A stretch of 64,000 nt of DNA, taken from positions 45,754,483-45,818,482 of the forward strand of contig NC_083890.1 in assembly GCF_032452875.1 (NCBI RefSeq), written 5' to 3'. The notes under the pieces are model-generated. The model saw nothing but the letters and a program-made list of their open reading frames with translations, was not told where the DNA came from and searched no databases. The number at the start of each line of letters is the position of its first letter. The first letter of the stretch is position 1. Shown in pieces: positions 1-14,461 of this stretch. The translations under genes were made by a program, and so were the position numbers. The DNA is from Bos javanicus (lineage: Eukaryota > Chordata > Mammalia > Artiodactyla > Bovidae).

Positions 1-659
1 ACAGATGAAGCTTTGAAATTGCAAAACACACTCTTATAAATGTGTACATTCTTGCCTGAGTAATACTGACATGCTAATTAATGAGACTACTTGATTCAGA
101 ATTTGCCTCCTGGCTGCCAGGCACTGATGTATTTAAATCATCTACAGTGGTTGAGTTCCACCAAGCAGTGTCTGTGTAATTAACACATGCATGGGGTGTG
201 GTAGGGGACAGAACGAAGTGTCTAAGGGGAAAACTCAGAATAAAACTCCCCCCGACTTCTGCCAAAACATACCTCCCTGCCCTTAACCTCTGTCTTGTTC
301 ACTATTTCAGTGCCGGGCTTTTCAGTGGAAGCAGGGAGACATAGTTAGGGAGAGGTTAAGTTCTGGATGCTGCCTCTATTCCTTCAAAATCTGCCCTTGC
401 GCACCTAAGAAGTTCACTGTGGGTCATGGTTCTGCCTCTACATGGCGGGTGGGGACTGGCTTAGGGCAGGAGGTGCAGGAGAACTGGACTTGGTTATCTT
501 AAGGAGCCACCCTCCACCAACACACACACACACACACAACAATAGAACTGGGAACTTCCCTCCCCATCCAGACATGTAATACTGACAAAGATCTATATGC
601 ACAGCTGAGCTGCAGATAAACCTTCAGACAGCCTCCAGACCAATTGTCATCAACCCCGG

Positions 660-888
660 TGTCGTTAAGTCATTTAGTTGTGTCCCGCTCTTTGTGACCC
701 CAGGCTCCCCTGCCCTTCACCAACTCCCAGAGCTTGCTCAAACTCATGTCCATCGAGTCGGTGATGCCATTCAACCTTCTCATCCTCTGTCGTCCCCTTC
801 TCCTCCCGCCTTCAATCTTTCCCAGCATCAGGGTCTTTTCCGATGTTGGCTCTTTGCATCAGGTGGCCAGAGTACTCCGTGGTATTCC
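660..888 (-). mobile_element. BovB LINE 3' end fragment
   Basis: The reverse complement matches the BovB 3' end seen complete elsewhere in the window (for example 9770-9965): it contains the equivalents of the AAGACCCTGATGCTGGGA, GGTGATGGACAGGGAGGC and final GAGTCGGACACGACTGAG blocks. Confidence 0.75.
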
Positions 889-899
889 TGACATTTTTG

Positions 900-1110
900 A
901 CCCAATGATTCTTTGCTGAGGGGACGGGTTGGGGGCGGGCTGTCCTGTTCGTTGTAGGATACTTAGCGGCATTCCTGCAGCATGCCTAGACACCAGGAGC
1001 ACTCCCCATCCCCTGAATTTGTGACAATAAAAAATATCTCCTAAGGGGCAAAGTCTCCCCAGTCCAGAACCCCTGCTCAAGACTGTGTCACCCAATCATC
1101 AGGTCCCCCC
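900..1110 (-). mobile_element. MER5A-like DNA transposon fragment
   Basis: GATTCTTTGCTG, GGGCTGTCCTG, TTGTAGGAT and AGACACCAGGAGCACTCCCC follow the order of the mammalian hAT-Charlie element MER5A. Diverged, as expected for an ancient element. Confidence 0.6.
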
Positions 1111-1814
1111 ACCCAACTTCCACGTAATGGCAGCAGTTTGATGACCGATCCAATTAATTAGTGACCATTTTTACTAGTATTTTCTTTCTTGTTTTAACTA
1201 GTATTTTTATATTCTATCCCCTAAGTAATCTTCTCTTTGCTGGCATATTGTTAAATTAGGCTTTATAAGTATGTGTTTGTTATTGTCTTTCTTAGAATTT
1301 TTTTATTGCTAGTCAATATGGAGTTATAGTTAGAATAACCCTGAATTTTATATGATGGTAGAGTTTTTCATTAAAAACAAACTACGTAGAAGGCTTTCTT
1401 AACTCATTTCTCTTAATGCCTTTATGGGGTCTAAACCATTATCAGTATCTACCATTTTGGTTTGAATTTTTTTCAAATTCAGCCAATGTTACAAGCTAGA
1501 GTTTGTTTTCATATGAAGTCTTTAAAAGAACATTTGCTTTTGCATTGACTGGATGTGAAAATTACTGAATGTGAGTCTTATATTCTTCCTACTAACATGT
1601 ACTTGTAAAATTTTTAAATGAAATTTAGTTCTCAAATTATTTTTTCCTGGGTATCTTTTTAAAGTCATCACATAAGGGAAAAGGTGGATGCTCTGTAAAT
1701 CTTTGAAACTTACCCAGACAAGTGATACATGCCTAGCCCAATGCCGGATGGTAGTGTATACGCAGTAAATTTAGGAGAAACCATTTTTCATTTGTTATTT
1801 CCATGCTGCTACAG

Positions 1815-2126
1815 GCCTTGAAACACCCATATTTTCAAGTTGGTCAAGTATTAGGCCCTTCCTCACATCATTTGGAATCGAAACAGCCTTTAAATAAGCT
1901 TGTGCAACCACTCGAACCAAAGCCATCTGCAGCAGATCCAGAACCTCAGTCTCTGCCGGACATAAACGACCAGGCTGCCGGACCGCCCCAGCTGAAGAAC
2001 AGCCACCAGCCACTGCGGTCTATCCAGCCGCCGCAGAACGTGGGTGTCCAGCCAGCACCCAAACAGCACAGTCAGCAGAAAAGGCCGCCAACCCTCTTTC
2101 CAAGTATCGTCAAAAGCATGCCCACC
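1815..2126 (+). CDS. MAK: MAK exon: end of kinase domain and Pro/Gln-rich tail
   Basis: Acceptor CTACAG precedes base 1815 and donor GTAAGT follows 2126. The 104 codons are in phase 0 at both ends. They start ALKHPYFQVGQVLGPSS, the final kinase-domain helix and linker, then a low-complexity Pro/Gln/Lys stretch ending FPSIVKSMPT. It corresponds to human exon 9, the exon hit by the Alu insertion that causes retinitis pigmentosa 62 (from memory). Confidence 0.95.
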
Positions 2127-5100
2127 GTAAGTAGCCCAATATGACACTTTGGATGGTTTGGTTCCACTAGGATTTCCTTTCTAGGCATTCTCTCAGTGTC
2201 GGGGAAGATATAAAAGATGTTTGTCTGTTTCGTTTATCAGTACAGACCCAGAACCCAGAACAGTGTCTAAAAGTGAAAGTGTGAGTTGCTCAGTCCTGTC
2301 CAACTCTTTGTGACCCCATAGACTGTAGCCCACCAGGCTCTCTGTCCATGGGATTCTCCAGGCAAGAATACTGCAGTAGGAAGCCATCCCCTTCTCCAGG
2401 GGATCTTCCCAATCCAGGGATCAAACCCCAGGTCTCCTGCATTGCAGGTAGACCCTTTATGATCTGATCCACCAGAGAAGCTGTCTGGCATGTGGTAAAT
2501 TCTCAAAAAATATCTGTTGAATGAATAAATAAGTAAATGTCCACACTGATTTTGAACCACCCTGAGGGTCTTAAGGAGTCCACGTTACCTTTCGGACAAT
2601 TCTGACTACTAGAAAGTTCTTCCTCACAGTGAACGAAAATCTGGTTTCAAAAAAAAAATTTTTTTTTTATGTGGGCCATTTTTTAAAGTTTTTATTGAAT
2701 TTGTTACAGTATTGTTTCCATTTTCTGTTTTGGTTTTGTTTTGGCCGGGAGGCACGTGGAATCTTGGCTCTCAGACCAGCGATCAAACCTATAGCCCCTG
2801 CATTTGAAGGCAGATTTTTAACCACCAGGCTACCAGAGAAGTCCTTGGTTTCTGTAGCTTTTAATAAAAGTGAATCAGTCTTTCAGAAAGGCAGCCTTCA
2901 GATACTGGAAAGGCAGCCTTACCTTACCTGCCGTTTTCTCCAGGAGAAACACACCCCCAGTTCCCTCTCAGGCTCCGCTGGAACTCACTGATGGCTGACT
3001 CCCCGAGTCCCCTCCCTGTCCTTCATTCCCCTTCTCCAGAACTAGCGGCAGAGAGCAGGTAGGAAATACCTGTGGTGGGTGAATCACCACCACAGTTCCG
3101 GAACGGTGTTCACTCACGCATCAAGGGTTATCTTTTTTTTTTCCCCTTGAAAGGCACATAAAATGGTGACTCGTACCGGGAGGGAAAGATAAGGAAATTC
3201 AGTCGTAGCTACTCAGCGCCTTGCACTATGCAGCCCCCGTGTGCATTCCCAAAGTGACCTGAACAATTTACCGCCTTTCCTTCCTAGCACGCTGTCTCTT
3301 TTAGTAACTGCCATTAGTCTTTGCCCTCAGCTGGTACCAAACTTACTACTGTAGAGTTCGTAAAAATCCACCTGCTACTTTATAAAAGTTATTAATGCTT
3401 TCCCTTTTCCAATCTTCTCAGACATAAGACGACTAGATGTTACTGGCGTTGTTCAGCAGCTCCTAACATAGAGTTCAACTGAAATACGAGTCTCGGGCTC
3501 AGACAAGGATAACTTTGATTAACTCTGCCCATCTGAGGCTTTGGATCTCCTTGTTCTCCTTAGTCTGGAGCTCATTCTCTCTCAAACACCACTTTTGTTC
3601 ATCACCCATCACTATGGCACCATGAGCTTCAAGCAATGGCATATCCACTCTTTAAGCATCTTCTTGCTTCAAATGCAGCTGAATCTGCTGACCTTGCTTC
3701 CAAATTCCCAATTCTCAGTCACCTTTTACATGAGTTTACGTGAGCCCCAGAACACCCACGTTAATCTGAATAAAACCGCCTCGTTGTCTGCCCCAGCCTA
3801 GGTCTTCCTCATTCCTTATTAATGGAGCCACCCCTCTGAGAAGCCGGGCTCGCGCTGTGAAGTCACGCCTGCCTCTCCTTCTCTGTGTCCTGTAGGACCA
3901 CACTCGGTGACTTAAGACAGAACCTGACCCCTTGTGGCTTAAACCAGGAGGGGTGTTTTTCTCTGATAGCAAGAAGGCGGGTGGTGGGCCAGCCAGGGCT
4001 GGTGCCGCTTGTAAAGAGCACCGGACTGCCCTGTCTCCCTGTCCCCACCACCACGCTCAGCGGGGGGCTCCCGGTCCCATGGATGGCTGCTGCTCCCTGG
4101 GGTGGTGTCTGCCATCCCCAAGGGGGCAAGCGTGAAACACACAGGCACACGCCACCAGCAGAGCCTAACGCTGTCCCTCCTGGAAGCCCCTCCCAACAGA
4201 TGGGCACTTCATCTCACTGGCTAGATCGTGTCCCCTGGGTACACAGAGCTGCGAGGGAGGCTGGCATTTTGTTTTAGCTATTTTACATGGGCAGACTGCC
4301 ACCCAGAAGAGAATCCTAGGAAGGAGACAGAGGAGGGTGGCTACTGAGGGGGCAACCAGCAGTGTCTGCCACACTCACCTTGACCTCTGTTCAGAGAGAC
4401 ACTGAGTCCACACCTTTTATTCCTTGTTAACAGAAGCGTGTGCTTTCTCGAGCATTCCAGCCATGATGAATCTGCTGTCCTTGTCACTGCATGCCACTCT
4501 AACTGCACAGGCCTCCTCTCTGAGGAGCCTGACCTTTCCCAAAAAGGGCCTTTATCACATGACTTTTTTTAGCTCAAAAACATCCAGCGTTCTCCGTGGT
4601 CCAGAGGACAGCTGCCATGTCTTAGGGATTCATGCACAGTCCTGCATCACAGAGCACCCGTCTGTCTTTACAGCCTCGTCCTCCAACAGCACAACACATC
4701 CAGTCCACTCAACTCCGTCTACATTTTCTCCCCAGAACACCCACTGACACTTCTCTATTAAAAAGATATACTTCATCCATTTCCTTTTCCAAACTGTAGA
4801 ATAACAACAACAATACCTAACATACCTAATACAGTCACACTTACGTGCAAGGAAGTGAAAGTCGCTCAGTCGTGTCCAACTCTTTGTGACCCCATGGACT
4901 ATACAGTCCATGGAATTCTCCAGGCCAGAATGCTGGAGTGGGTAGCCTTTCTCTTCTCCAGGGAATCTTCCCCACCCCAGGGCTCAAACCCAGGTCTCCC
5001 ACATTGCAGGTGGATTCTTAACCAGCTGAGCCACCAGGGAAGCCCATACAGGCAAGGGCCCCTGCTAAAAACTTTTGATATATTTTACTATCAAATCCAA

Positions 5101-8100
5101 AACCACTAAGATATGAACACTGTATCCCCCCACACACACACCACCATTTAAGGGGAAGGAAACTAAGGCTTTGAAAAGTTAGGTCATTTGCCCAAATAGC
5201 CACCCACGGGAGTTTTCTAGATTACACGTCAACGAAGACTCAGCTCTGAGCCTGAGTACTCAAGCCTCCCGCAACCCAGGTTCACGGAGATCTTTCTCAA
5301 CAGCCTATCACACTTTTAACCTGCGCTGCCTTTGTCAGCGTCTTAAAACACTGCGTGCCCGTGTGTCTCCTTAACTGTGGAAAGCCCCTTGAGGACGGGG
5401 ACAGGCAGCGCCGAATGTGGCAGCCTGCACACAGTAGGCCCTCGGCCCCCGATTAAAGACGGCGACGCTGCTTTCCCACCACAGAAGCCGGGCGGCGCCC
5501 TGGGCCACAAAGGCGCCCGGAGGCGCTGGGGCCAGGCCGTGTGCAAGGCTGGAGACGGCTGGGCAGACCTGGAGGACAGCGACTTTGGAGCCTCCCACTC
5601 CAAGAAGCCAAGCATGGGCTCATCCAAGGAGACGAGGAGCAAGGAGTCTCCGTTTCGGTAAGGGAGGGCTCACGTTTTCTCAGGAACATATATTTTCAGC
5701 CCGCGTCAACTTGACTCTACTCATTAAGCGCAAATGAGTGTAGATGGCAAAAGGTAAGAAGTAGCTTGGTGGTGTTTTCTTCTCTCAAACCCAGATCTCT
5801 GCGCTTCCCTCTGGGGAAGTTTAGACCCCTGACTCCGCACAGGAACGAGTCTCGGGATCACTGGCTGAGGGTGTGGGGTGAGGGGTTATCAGGTGCAGCG
5901 TTGAGTGTGCCCCCGCTGAATTACGATCCACCATCACTGCCCTTTGAAGCCCACACGCCTCTTTGCAAAAAGCCAAGCACAGTCTACAAAGGTCATGGTT
6001 TCCTCTGCCAGTAGTGTTCAGAGTGGATCATTTGCTTGCTGCTCTGAACATTTTTGCTCGTTTTCTGGACTTTTCTTGAAAGCTTGATATCTCTAGCAGT
6101 CTCTTTTTAAATTTTTAATTGGAAGATAATTACTGTACAATATTATGATGGTTTCTGCCCGACATCAACATGATTACATGTGTCCCCTCCCTCTTGAACC
6201 TCCAGTAGGGCTGTTTCTCATGAAGGGTCTCCCGGTGTCCAGGGCCACCCCAAAGCTGTGGCCAGTGGTTCAGAGAGGACCAGTCACCTGAGTGTCCATC
6301 TCCCAGGGGGTCGAGTGGGTGGGGATCTCCCGGGGGTGAGCACGGAGGCCGGGGATCAGACAGGTGACGAGAGCAGCCAGTGTGGCCAGGCCTCCACAGA
6401 GGAGCCGGGAGAAGGTTGTGGTGAAGGGCCACATGCAGAGCAACAGGCAGCAAAAAAAACACAAAATCACAGCTGTCTCCTCTGGCAGTGATGGCCGCTG
6501 CTCAGAGAAATGGCCTCTGCGCTAGACAGAGCCAGGCCGGCATGCCGAAGGCCTGCGTTCGGGCATCAAACCGGGGCTGGGGGAGGTGGGCGTGGTGGGC
6601 AGCGTGGGTCCCTTCTCCAGGCATGTCTCACCAACGTGTTATTTCCCTGCAGGGCATTAGGCTCACCGGAAGTTTTGTCTGGGATCTCTCCTAGCCCTTC
6701 TTCCCACTGCAGCCCTCCTTAGCCCAGCCCAAAGTGTTTCCCAACACCCTGGTGGAGCCGCACCCCCGGAGTAGACGGGTGGACACGGCTGAGAGTCTCT
6801 CCCCTTTCAACACAACATCTTGCCACATCCTGAAGCCACAGCTGCCGCAGGTGTAGACAAAAAAAAACGGAAACACACTGTACTCAGGGCGATTGCTGCT
6901 TAGTTCTAAAATCTTTGTGCTGTACGCTGTCCAGTATCGGGAACGATTTCTGTGCACTGCAGTGTCTCTGCTCAGCTGGAGTTGACACTCGGGGCGTCTT
7001 ATCGGAAACCAGTGGCGGGTCTGAAAAGGTGTGCAGAGGGTGGGGGAGCGCCGAGCGGCTCACCTTGCTCTTCCCCACCCGGTGACACCCCTTCGTGTTG
7101 ACTTTCGAGGCTTCCAGAGTCGGTGCCCGCGGGCTCCAGCTACTCAACAAGGGAAAACAAGAGCTTACCTGCTGCTGTTACCCTGAAATCAGATTCGGAA
7201 CTGTCAGCTGCTTCCACGGCCAAACAGTACTATTTGAAACAGTCAAGATACCTTCCGGGTAAGTAGAGACCACAAAGTGTTTCCTGGTGGCGAAAGCATG
7301 CTAGCAGGTCATGCTCCAGGGCCTCTGAGTCTTTGACCAAAGGGCGCCCGTGACCCGCCGCTGCAGCCCTCCGCTGGCCTGCCTGTCACCAGGTACTGTT
7401 CTGGACCTTCTGCCTCTGTGAAATGGGCTCAAGGGACGCCTGGGAGCCGCAAGTCAAGATGATGAGTGTGCTAGAGAAACACCACCCTCCCCACCAAAGC
7501 TGCGCCTTCATAAACGCAAAACTTTATTCAGACAGTTCTGCAGTCCCATTACAAGTTTTTTTTTTAAACAGATAGAATTTATATATGTTCCCTAAATAAT
7601 CTGATGTGTGCTTTTAAAAGATCATCTAGCTGCTAGGTAGACCACGCTTAGGGGCTCAAAAGGGGTCGGGGGACTGGTCGCGGGCCTGCTGCCCATATCT
7701 GGGCAGAGAGGGCGAAGACTTGTTCTGGGACTGAAGTCCTTAGGACCGCGGTGAGAGGAGTGGGAATTATTAAGACCATAAGAGAGGGTGCACTTTGGAA
7801 AGGTGCAAGGCCCCAGTCAGTGTCAGTTCTGGTGTTGAAACCATGAGGAGGTTCTGTTCTGACTGCGAGAGCAGGGGTGTAACAGGGTTTTCCGAACACA
7901 GATTCCTGGGGGACATTTTTCCTTTTTTTTTTTAAAACTGAATCCACCTCACTGAAATAAAATCAGTGATTGTTATCTATAGAAGTTCGCCCTCTGGTGG
8001 TGGGAAAGGCGATTGTAAAATTTTCAGCAGACGATAGTATTAGTGGCTCAGTCATCTCCTGACTCTTTGCCACCCTGTGGACTGTAGCCCATAAAGCTCC

Positions 8101-11100
8101 TCTGTCCATGGGATCCCCCAGTCAAGAATACTGGAGTGGGTTGCCATTTCGTTCTCCAGGGGATCTTCCCGAACTGGGGATCAAACCCGGGTCTCCTGCA
8201 TCGCAGGCAGATTCTTTTAGCATCTGAGCTGCCGGGGCAGAGGATAAATGGATCCCAAACACCCTTTTCCCAGTTCTGCTTGTTTCCTAATGTAGTTTTC
8301 AAGTTATTTCAGGGTATCTGAGACCTGTCTGATTGTTTCCTTTTTAACCAGAAAGCTCTAACCAATTCTGCTTACTCTGGGTCAGAAGCATGGCTGTAAA
8401 TTGAAGCCTAAGAAACACAGATAATCACGATGGTGTGATCACTCACCTAGAGCCAGACATCCTGGAATGTGAAGTCAAGTGGGCCTTAGAAAGCATTACT
8501 ACGAACAAAGCTAGTGGAGGTGATGGAATTCCAGTTGAGCTATTTCAAATCCTGAAAGATGATGCTGTGAAAGTGCTATACTCAATATGCCAGCAAATTT
8601 GAAAAACTCAGCAGTGGCCACAGGACTGGAAAAGGTCAGTTTTCATTCTAATCCCAAAGAAAGGCAATGCCAAAGAATGCTCAAACTACCACACAATTGT
8701 ACTCATCTCACACACTAGTAAAGTAATACTCAAAATTCTCCAAGCCAGGCTTCAACAGTATGTGAACCGTGAACTTCCAGATGTTCAAGCTGGTTTTAGA
8801 AAAGGCAGAGGAACCAGAGATCAAATTGCCAACATCCGCTGGATCATCGAAAAAGCAAGAGAGTTCCAGAAAAACATCTATTTCTGCTTTATTGACTGCC
8901 AAAGCCTTTGACTGTGTGGATCACAATAAACTGTGGAAAATTCTGAAAGAGATGGGAATACCAGACCACCTGACCTGCCTCTTGCGAAACCTGTATGCAG
9001 GTCAGGAAGCAACAGTTGGAACTCGACATGGAACAACAGACTGGTTCCAAATAGGAAAAGGAGTTCGTCAAGGCTGTATATTGTCACCCTGCTTATTTAA
9101 CTTCTATGCAGAGTACATCATGAGAAACGCTGGGCTGGAAGAAGCACAATCTGGAATCAAGACTGCCAGGAGAAATATCAATAACCTCAGATATACAGAT
9201 GACACGACCCTTATGGCAGAAAATGTAGAAGAACTAAAGAGCCTCTTGGATGAAAGTGAAAGAGGAGAGTGAAAAAGTTGGCTTAAAGCTCAACATTCAG
9301 AAAACGAAGATCATGGCATCTGGTCCCATCACTTCATGGGAAATAGATGGGGAAACAGTGGAAACAGTGTCAGACTTTATTTTTGGGGGCTCCAAAATCA
9401 CTACAGATGGTGATTGCAGCCATGAAATTAAAAGACACTTACTCCTTGGAAGGAAAATTATGATCAACCGATATAGCATATTAAAAAGCAGAGACATTAC
9501 TTTGCCAACAAAGATCCATCTAGTCAAGGCTATGGTTTATCCAGTGGTCATGTATGGATGTGAGAGTTGGACCGTGAAAAGAGCTGAGTGCCGAAGAATT
9601 TATGCTTTTGAACTGTGGTGTTGGAGAATACTCTTGAGAGTCCCTTGGACTGCAAGGAGATCCAACCAGTCCATCCTAAAGGAGACCAGTCCTGGGTATT
9701 CATTGGAAGGACTGATGCTGAGGCTGAAACTCCAATACTTTGGCCACCTCATGTGAAGAGTTGACTCATTGGAAAAGACCCTGATGCTGGGAGGGATTGG
9801 GGGCAGGAGGAGAAGGGGACGACAGAGCATGAGATGGCTGGATGGCACCACTGACTCAATGCACATGAGTTTGGGTAAACTCCGGGAGTTGGTGATGGAC
9901 AGGGAGGCCTGGAGTGCTGCGATTCATGGGGTCACAAAGAGTCAGACACAACTGAGCGACTGAACTGAAGAAACACTCAAAATTAGAATGAATTGTTTGC
10001 AATCTAAACCTGAGCCTTACTGTACCCTGTTCTGACATGTTCTGTCTCAAAGATGGCCCCTCTAGAGCTGGGTGAGAATTGAAACTAGAATTGAGCTCAG
10101 CTCAGTCACTTGGACAAACATTTATTGAGCACCTACTGTGAGCCAGCAGAGAACAGATACACAAAAGTGACCTTTGACATTTATTTACGGTCCATAGTTA
10201 CTCATTGAATATCTTCAGGAATAACAGAGAATATTACTTTTGGGCCCCACCTTTTTTTTTTCAACTGTAAAGCCAAGTATTAAGGTCTTATTAAGCATCA
10301 ACCTTCAGGATCATGGGAGCTCCCGAAATGTGCCATGTAATTTCAGGGCAGCATGACATTATACTACAAGGACTGGCAGATCTGTGACACTGGCCTTCAG
10401 GGAGAGAGACACAAGAGTCACAGTTACTGACCTGCTGCTGACCGGCTGTGAACTGGAGCGCGACTCTGCGGTTCTGTTTTGTTTCTTACGGTGGGACTGT
10501 GGTCATCAGCTCGCCCTGTAAGCCTTAGGTACTTAATGATCTCAAGGTAGTTGTTGCCAATAGAGTGTACGGAGGACATGCTAACCAGCTCTGGGACGCC
10601 CTCTGGTCTCACTCCCGGTTCCGGCACTTTTGAAACCTGGCTCTGGTGGACCCTTCTCGAGTCTCATCGTCACATACAGTCCTTCCTTCTACCTGGTGAA
10701 TCCAGCATCCTGTGTCATTTCTGTGTGTGCCCCTCCCAACTGTATTTTCAATTTCTTAGCAAGACATGAATTCTGGGATCTGCCACCCGCTCGCCCCCCA
10801 CTCCAGCCCCATTCAGGCCAGGTCCCATTCCCCCCACCCTCCTCCATCCTTGGGATTGGCTCCAGGTTTTTTCCCTTCCAGAAACACACTTCCCTACCAA
10901 CTACCAAGTCCCCAGCATGATTCACATTTCAGCTTTAAAGTACCTTTTTAAAATAAAGACTGGCTTAGTTGCTTCTGTTTTTTGTCCCCTCGGCATGAGA
11001 TTCTTCTAAATAATCCCCACACTGCTAATTGCTTCTCTACAGCTGTTGATGTCTCCCTTTTTATCAGAGTAGATTGTAAGCAGAGACGGCAATGGCACCC

Positions 11101-14100
11101 CACTCCAGTACTCTTGCCTGAAAAAACCCATGGACGGAGGAGCCTGGTGGGCTGCAGTCCATGGAGTCGCTAAGAGTCAGACACGACTGAGCGACTTCAC
11201 TTTCACCTTTCACTTTTATGCATTGGAGAAGGAAATGGCAACCCACTCCAGTGTTCTTGCCTGGAGAATCCCAGGGACGGGGAGCCTGGTGGGCTGCCAT
11301 CTATGGGGTCGCACAGAGTCGGACACGACTGAAGCGACTTAGCAGCAGCAGCAGCAGATGGTAAGAGCCACAAGGGCAGAGACGGGTCTGTTCTGTTCAC
11401 CACTTTTTCCCCAGTGCCACACACACTGCCTGGCATGCGGGAAGTGCTCGGTAAATATTTGCTAACTGACTTTTTAACTTCCTTTGAGAGGAGGGATGAT
11501 AGTAGAGTGATTTCTGCGTCTCTTTAAGACTGTTTAGTTTAAGAAGGTGGTCTAGAAAAGCCTGTAAACTAATACATGTTTTAAAATTCTACATTTTGTC
11601 TATTTCCAAGAAAACGGAAATCTTTAAAAAGACAAAGAATTGAAGCAGTTACCTTCAAAAGTGTAGTATGTATGTCCTTTTAAGAACTCGGAGTATTGCA
11701 AGGCTAATTGTCTTAAAATAACTATTCAGGGCTCATTCTTTGTTGAACTATAAAAAATGTTCACCTAGATAGATTTGTAGTTTTCCCCCCTGACCTGATA
11801 CCTTCATTGTGGGTAAATATTTAAAGATGTTTTTAACCTGAGTAATTGCTACTTGGTGCATCTTCTTTATTGTTGGGTAATTGCTTATTGTAGTTCTATT
11901 TGTAGGTATTTTATTAGAAACCAAAATCCATAAGGAGCTACATCCTATAATAAAGGGAAATGATTTACCTGATGGAGTGTTTCCTTAGAGAACTGATGAT
12001 AAGTAACCTTGAGGCTCAAGTCAGAACCACCAGGAGTGTTTCTGGCTTTAAAACCGGGGATATTATATGTCTCAGAAACGTGAAACCTTGCCAAGAAGCT
12101 CTGTGAAAAGCCAGAGCCTGTATCACCTGGGGCCAGCTTCTGACTCACTACATTAGTGGTAGAGAACCATACACATACAACCCAGAGGCTTAGACAGTGT
12201 AATGTCTCTGGTGTCTCCTAAACTGAACCAAATTTAATTATCAGTAAAAAGACAGTAAGTTCAGGAAGTGTTCAAATCTCTTTAAAACATATTAAGCCAA
12301 CACCTTCTGACCACTGGGTAACAAAGGCTGATTCCACCTTTCCCAGATTTTGGAAAATCATAAATAAATTGTTGAGATTTTACTGTATCTGACATGCAAA
12401 TAAGCTTGCCAGATGAATCTTTATGTGTACTTTCCAACTTCTCAGTTCCCCTGGGTTCTTGGCCACATGTCTGCTTTTCCAGCTGAATCCAGAATGTTTT
12501 CCCAGCTTGAAACCAACCAAGAAGGGTCTGGCGTAGATCGCACACTCAAAATGAGTGAGTGACACGGAAGTGTCTTTTGGAAGATTTTTGTGCCATCTCA
12601 GTTTTTACGAAACATTTAGCAGGAAATGTCCAATGTTTATTTGCATTAAAAAAAAAAAAAACACCTTACATTTCTAAAAGACACTGTGAGGATTCCAGGT
12701 TATTGTATTGAGGGTTAGGAAGGTGTCACATAGCAAATATTTGCTATCCTACAGCCAAAATTTATTTCCATTCCCCCAAGTTATTTCTAGTCTTAGTTTT
12801 AATGTATATTTCTCCTTCAAGTTTACAATCGCACTCTAACCTCTGAAATGACTGTTTTGTCCTTCTAAGGTGTCAACCCCAAGAACGTGTCCATGGTTGC
12901 CAGTGGAAAGGATATGAACCCGTATGTCTGGAACAACCGGTTGTTTCCTAAGTCACTGGGACCCTTGGGGGCAGAACTTGCTTTCAGAAGGAATAACACA
13001 GGTAAAGCAAGATTGCATCCAAAGTATGAATTTGCATCGTTCTCCTTCTGCAGATTTTTACTTTTAAATGTACTGGCTGCCTTCTTCCAACCAAGGTGCC
13101 TTTGGGGGCAAAGGAGGGTTTCCAGCTGGTCCTCAGCATGGAGAGTTTTCAGGAAATCACTAGCTAGATCTTAACTTCTCTGTGGGTTCTTTCCTAAAAG
13201 ATCTGCCTGAGCAGGGGTCTCTTTTCTCCTGTTTTACAAAAGAAAAGACTTGTCAGCACTCACACCCACCACTCAGGTGTGAAAATATCTGGGGTGCAGT
13301 CAAAGGGCAATTTGATGTCTTGGTGTCAGTGTTGAGACAGTGAGTCCCTCTGATGACTGGGGGACAGATTCTTTTTAAGTCTGTTTCCATTTCTTGTAAA
13401 AAAAAAAAAAAGAAGGTGAACCTGAGTTACAGCTGAATGATAATTAAAAATCATTCTTAAAACTAATACAGTACTGTATTAGTTCCACTGTACTCCAGCA
13501 TAAAAGTTAAAAAAATTTTAAAGTCAAGTTGTTTCCAGTTCTTGTAAAATAACTGAAGAAGAACCTGAGTTACAGCTGAATGATAATTAAAAATCATTCT
13601 TAGAACTAATACAATACTGTATTAGTTCCACTGTACTCCAACATAAAATTTAAAAACAATTTTAGATCATTTTTTATGAGATCACTGTGTGATATTTGGT
13701 AGCTCTGAACAGAGTTCAAAGACTACAATCATAAAGCTGTAACTAAACACCTTTCATTTCCTACTATGCATTTATGAGATTTCTTGTTACTTACCATCTT
13801 AAAAAAAATTAAAGCTGAATTCTGTCTGATTTTAGCAATAAATAATATTTATTTGGGCTTCCCTGGTGGCTCAGCAGTAAAGAATCCATCTGCAATGCAG
13901 GAGATGGGAGTTCAATCTCTGGGTCGGGAAGATCCCCTGGAGGAGAGCATGACAACCCACTCCAGTATTCTTGCCTGGGAAGTCCCATGGCCAGAGGAGC
14001 CTGGCAGGCTATAGTTCATGGGGTCTCAAAGAGTCAGACACGACTAAGCATGCTGTATTTATTTATGGATACATGAACCACTTGTATAAGGTTCTATCTT

Positions 14101-14429
14101 TCTCATTAAGAGATGAATTTCAAAAAAAACATCCAGCCTTTCATTTTTAATAATAAAGTTTTATAATATTCACCTTTTTGATTAATTATATACAATGAAT
14201 CATTCTAACTAATACAGAAAAAAATTTTTTAATATACTTATGGTTGGTTACGAGACCCTTTTTTAAAGGATTTAATCTATACATATTTTTGACTGGTTAA
14301 AGACTTTTAAATCTATGTTTGGATAAAATGAGTTGACATATGAATAAAAATAAAATTTTAGAGAGAAAAGAGATTCATGTGAAATTCTCTGTCACAAAGG
14401 ACTGTGGTCACGTATTTCTTAAGTCAGAA

Positions 14430-14461
<32 letters not shown>

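Larger units (their letters stand above)
1..1814 (+). other. MAK intron (start of window) with repeats
   Basis: No coding exon seen. It holds a short (CA)n at about 521-538, a BovB 3' end in reverse orientation (660-888) and an old MER5A-like fragment (900-1110). The rest, 1.1-1.8 kb, is AT-rich unique sequence. Confidence 0.6.
2127..5484 (+). other. MAK intron
   Basis: Contains SINEs at 2270-2481, 2686-2850 and 4851-5045. I see no further exon in the unique parts (2.85-4.85 and 5.05-5.48 kb), although several GC-rich open frames exist around 3.9-4.3 kb on both strands without splice or homology support. Confidence 0.55.
7259..12869 (+). other. MAK intron, repeat-rich
   Basis: 5.6-kb intron holding a Bov-tA (8042-8240), a 1.6-kb BovB (8390-9968), an MIR-like fragment (about 10100-10200) and a Bov-A2 (11083-11358). 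The remainder, including 11.36-12.87 kb, shows no exon I can support. Confidence 0.6.

Noticed and set aside
8769..9756. Reverse transcriptase frames as a host gene
   Set aside because: The sequence is BovB with frameshifts and the BovB 3' end; repeats elsewhere in the window show the same protein.
13856..13930. tRNA gene-like sequence (GGCTTCCCTGGTGGCTCAG...)
   Set aside because: It is the tRNA-derived head of Bov-tA SINEs, present many times in the window, without an intact cloverleaf.
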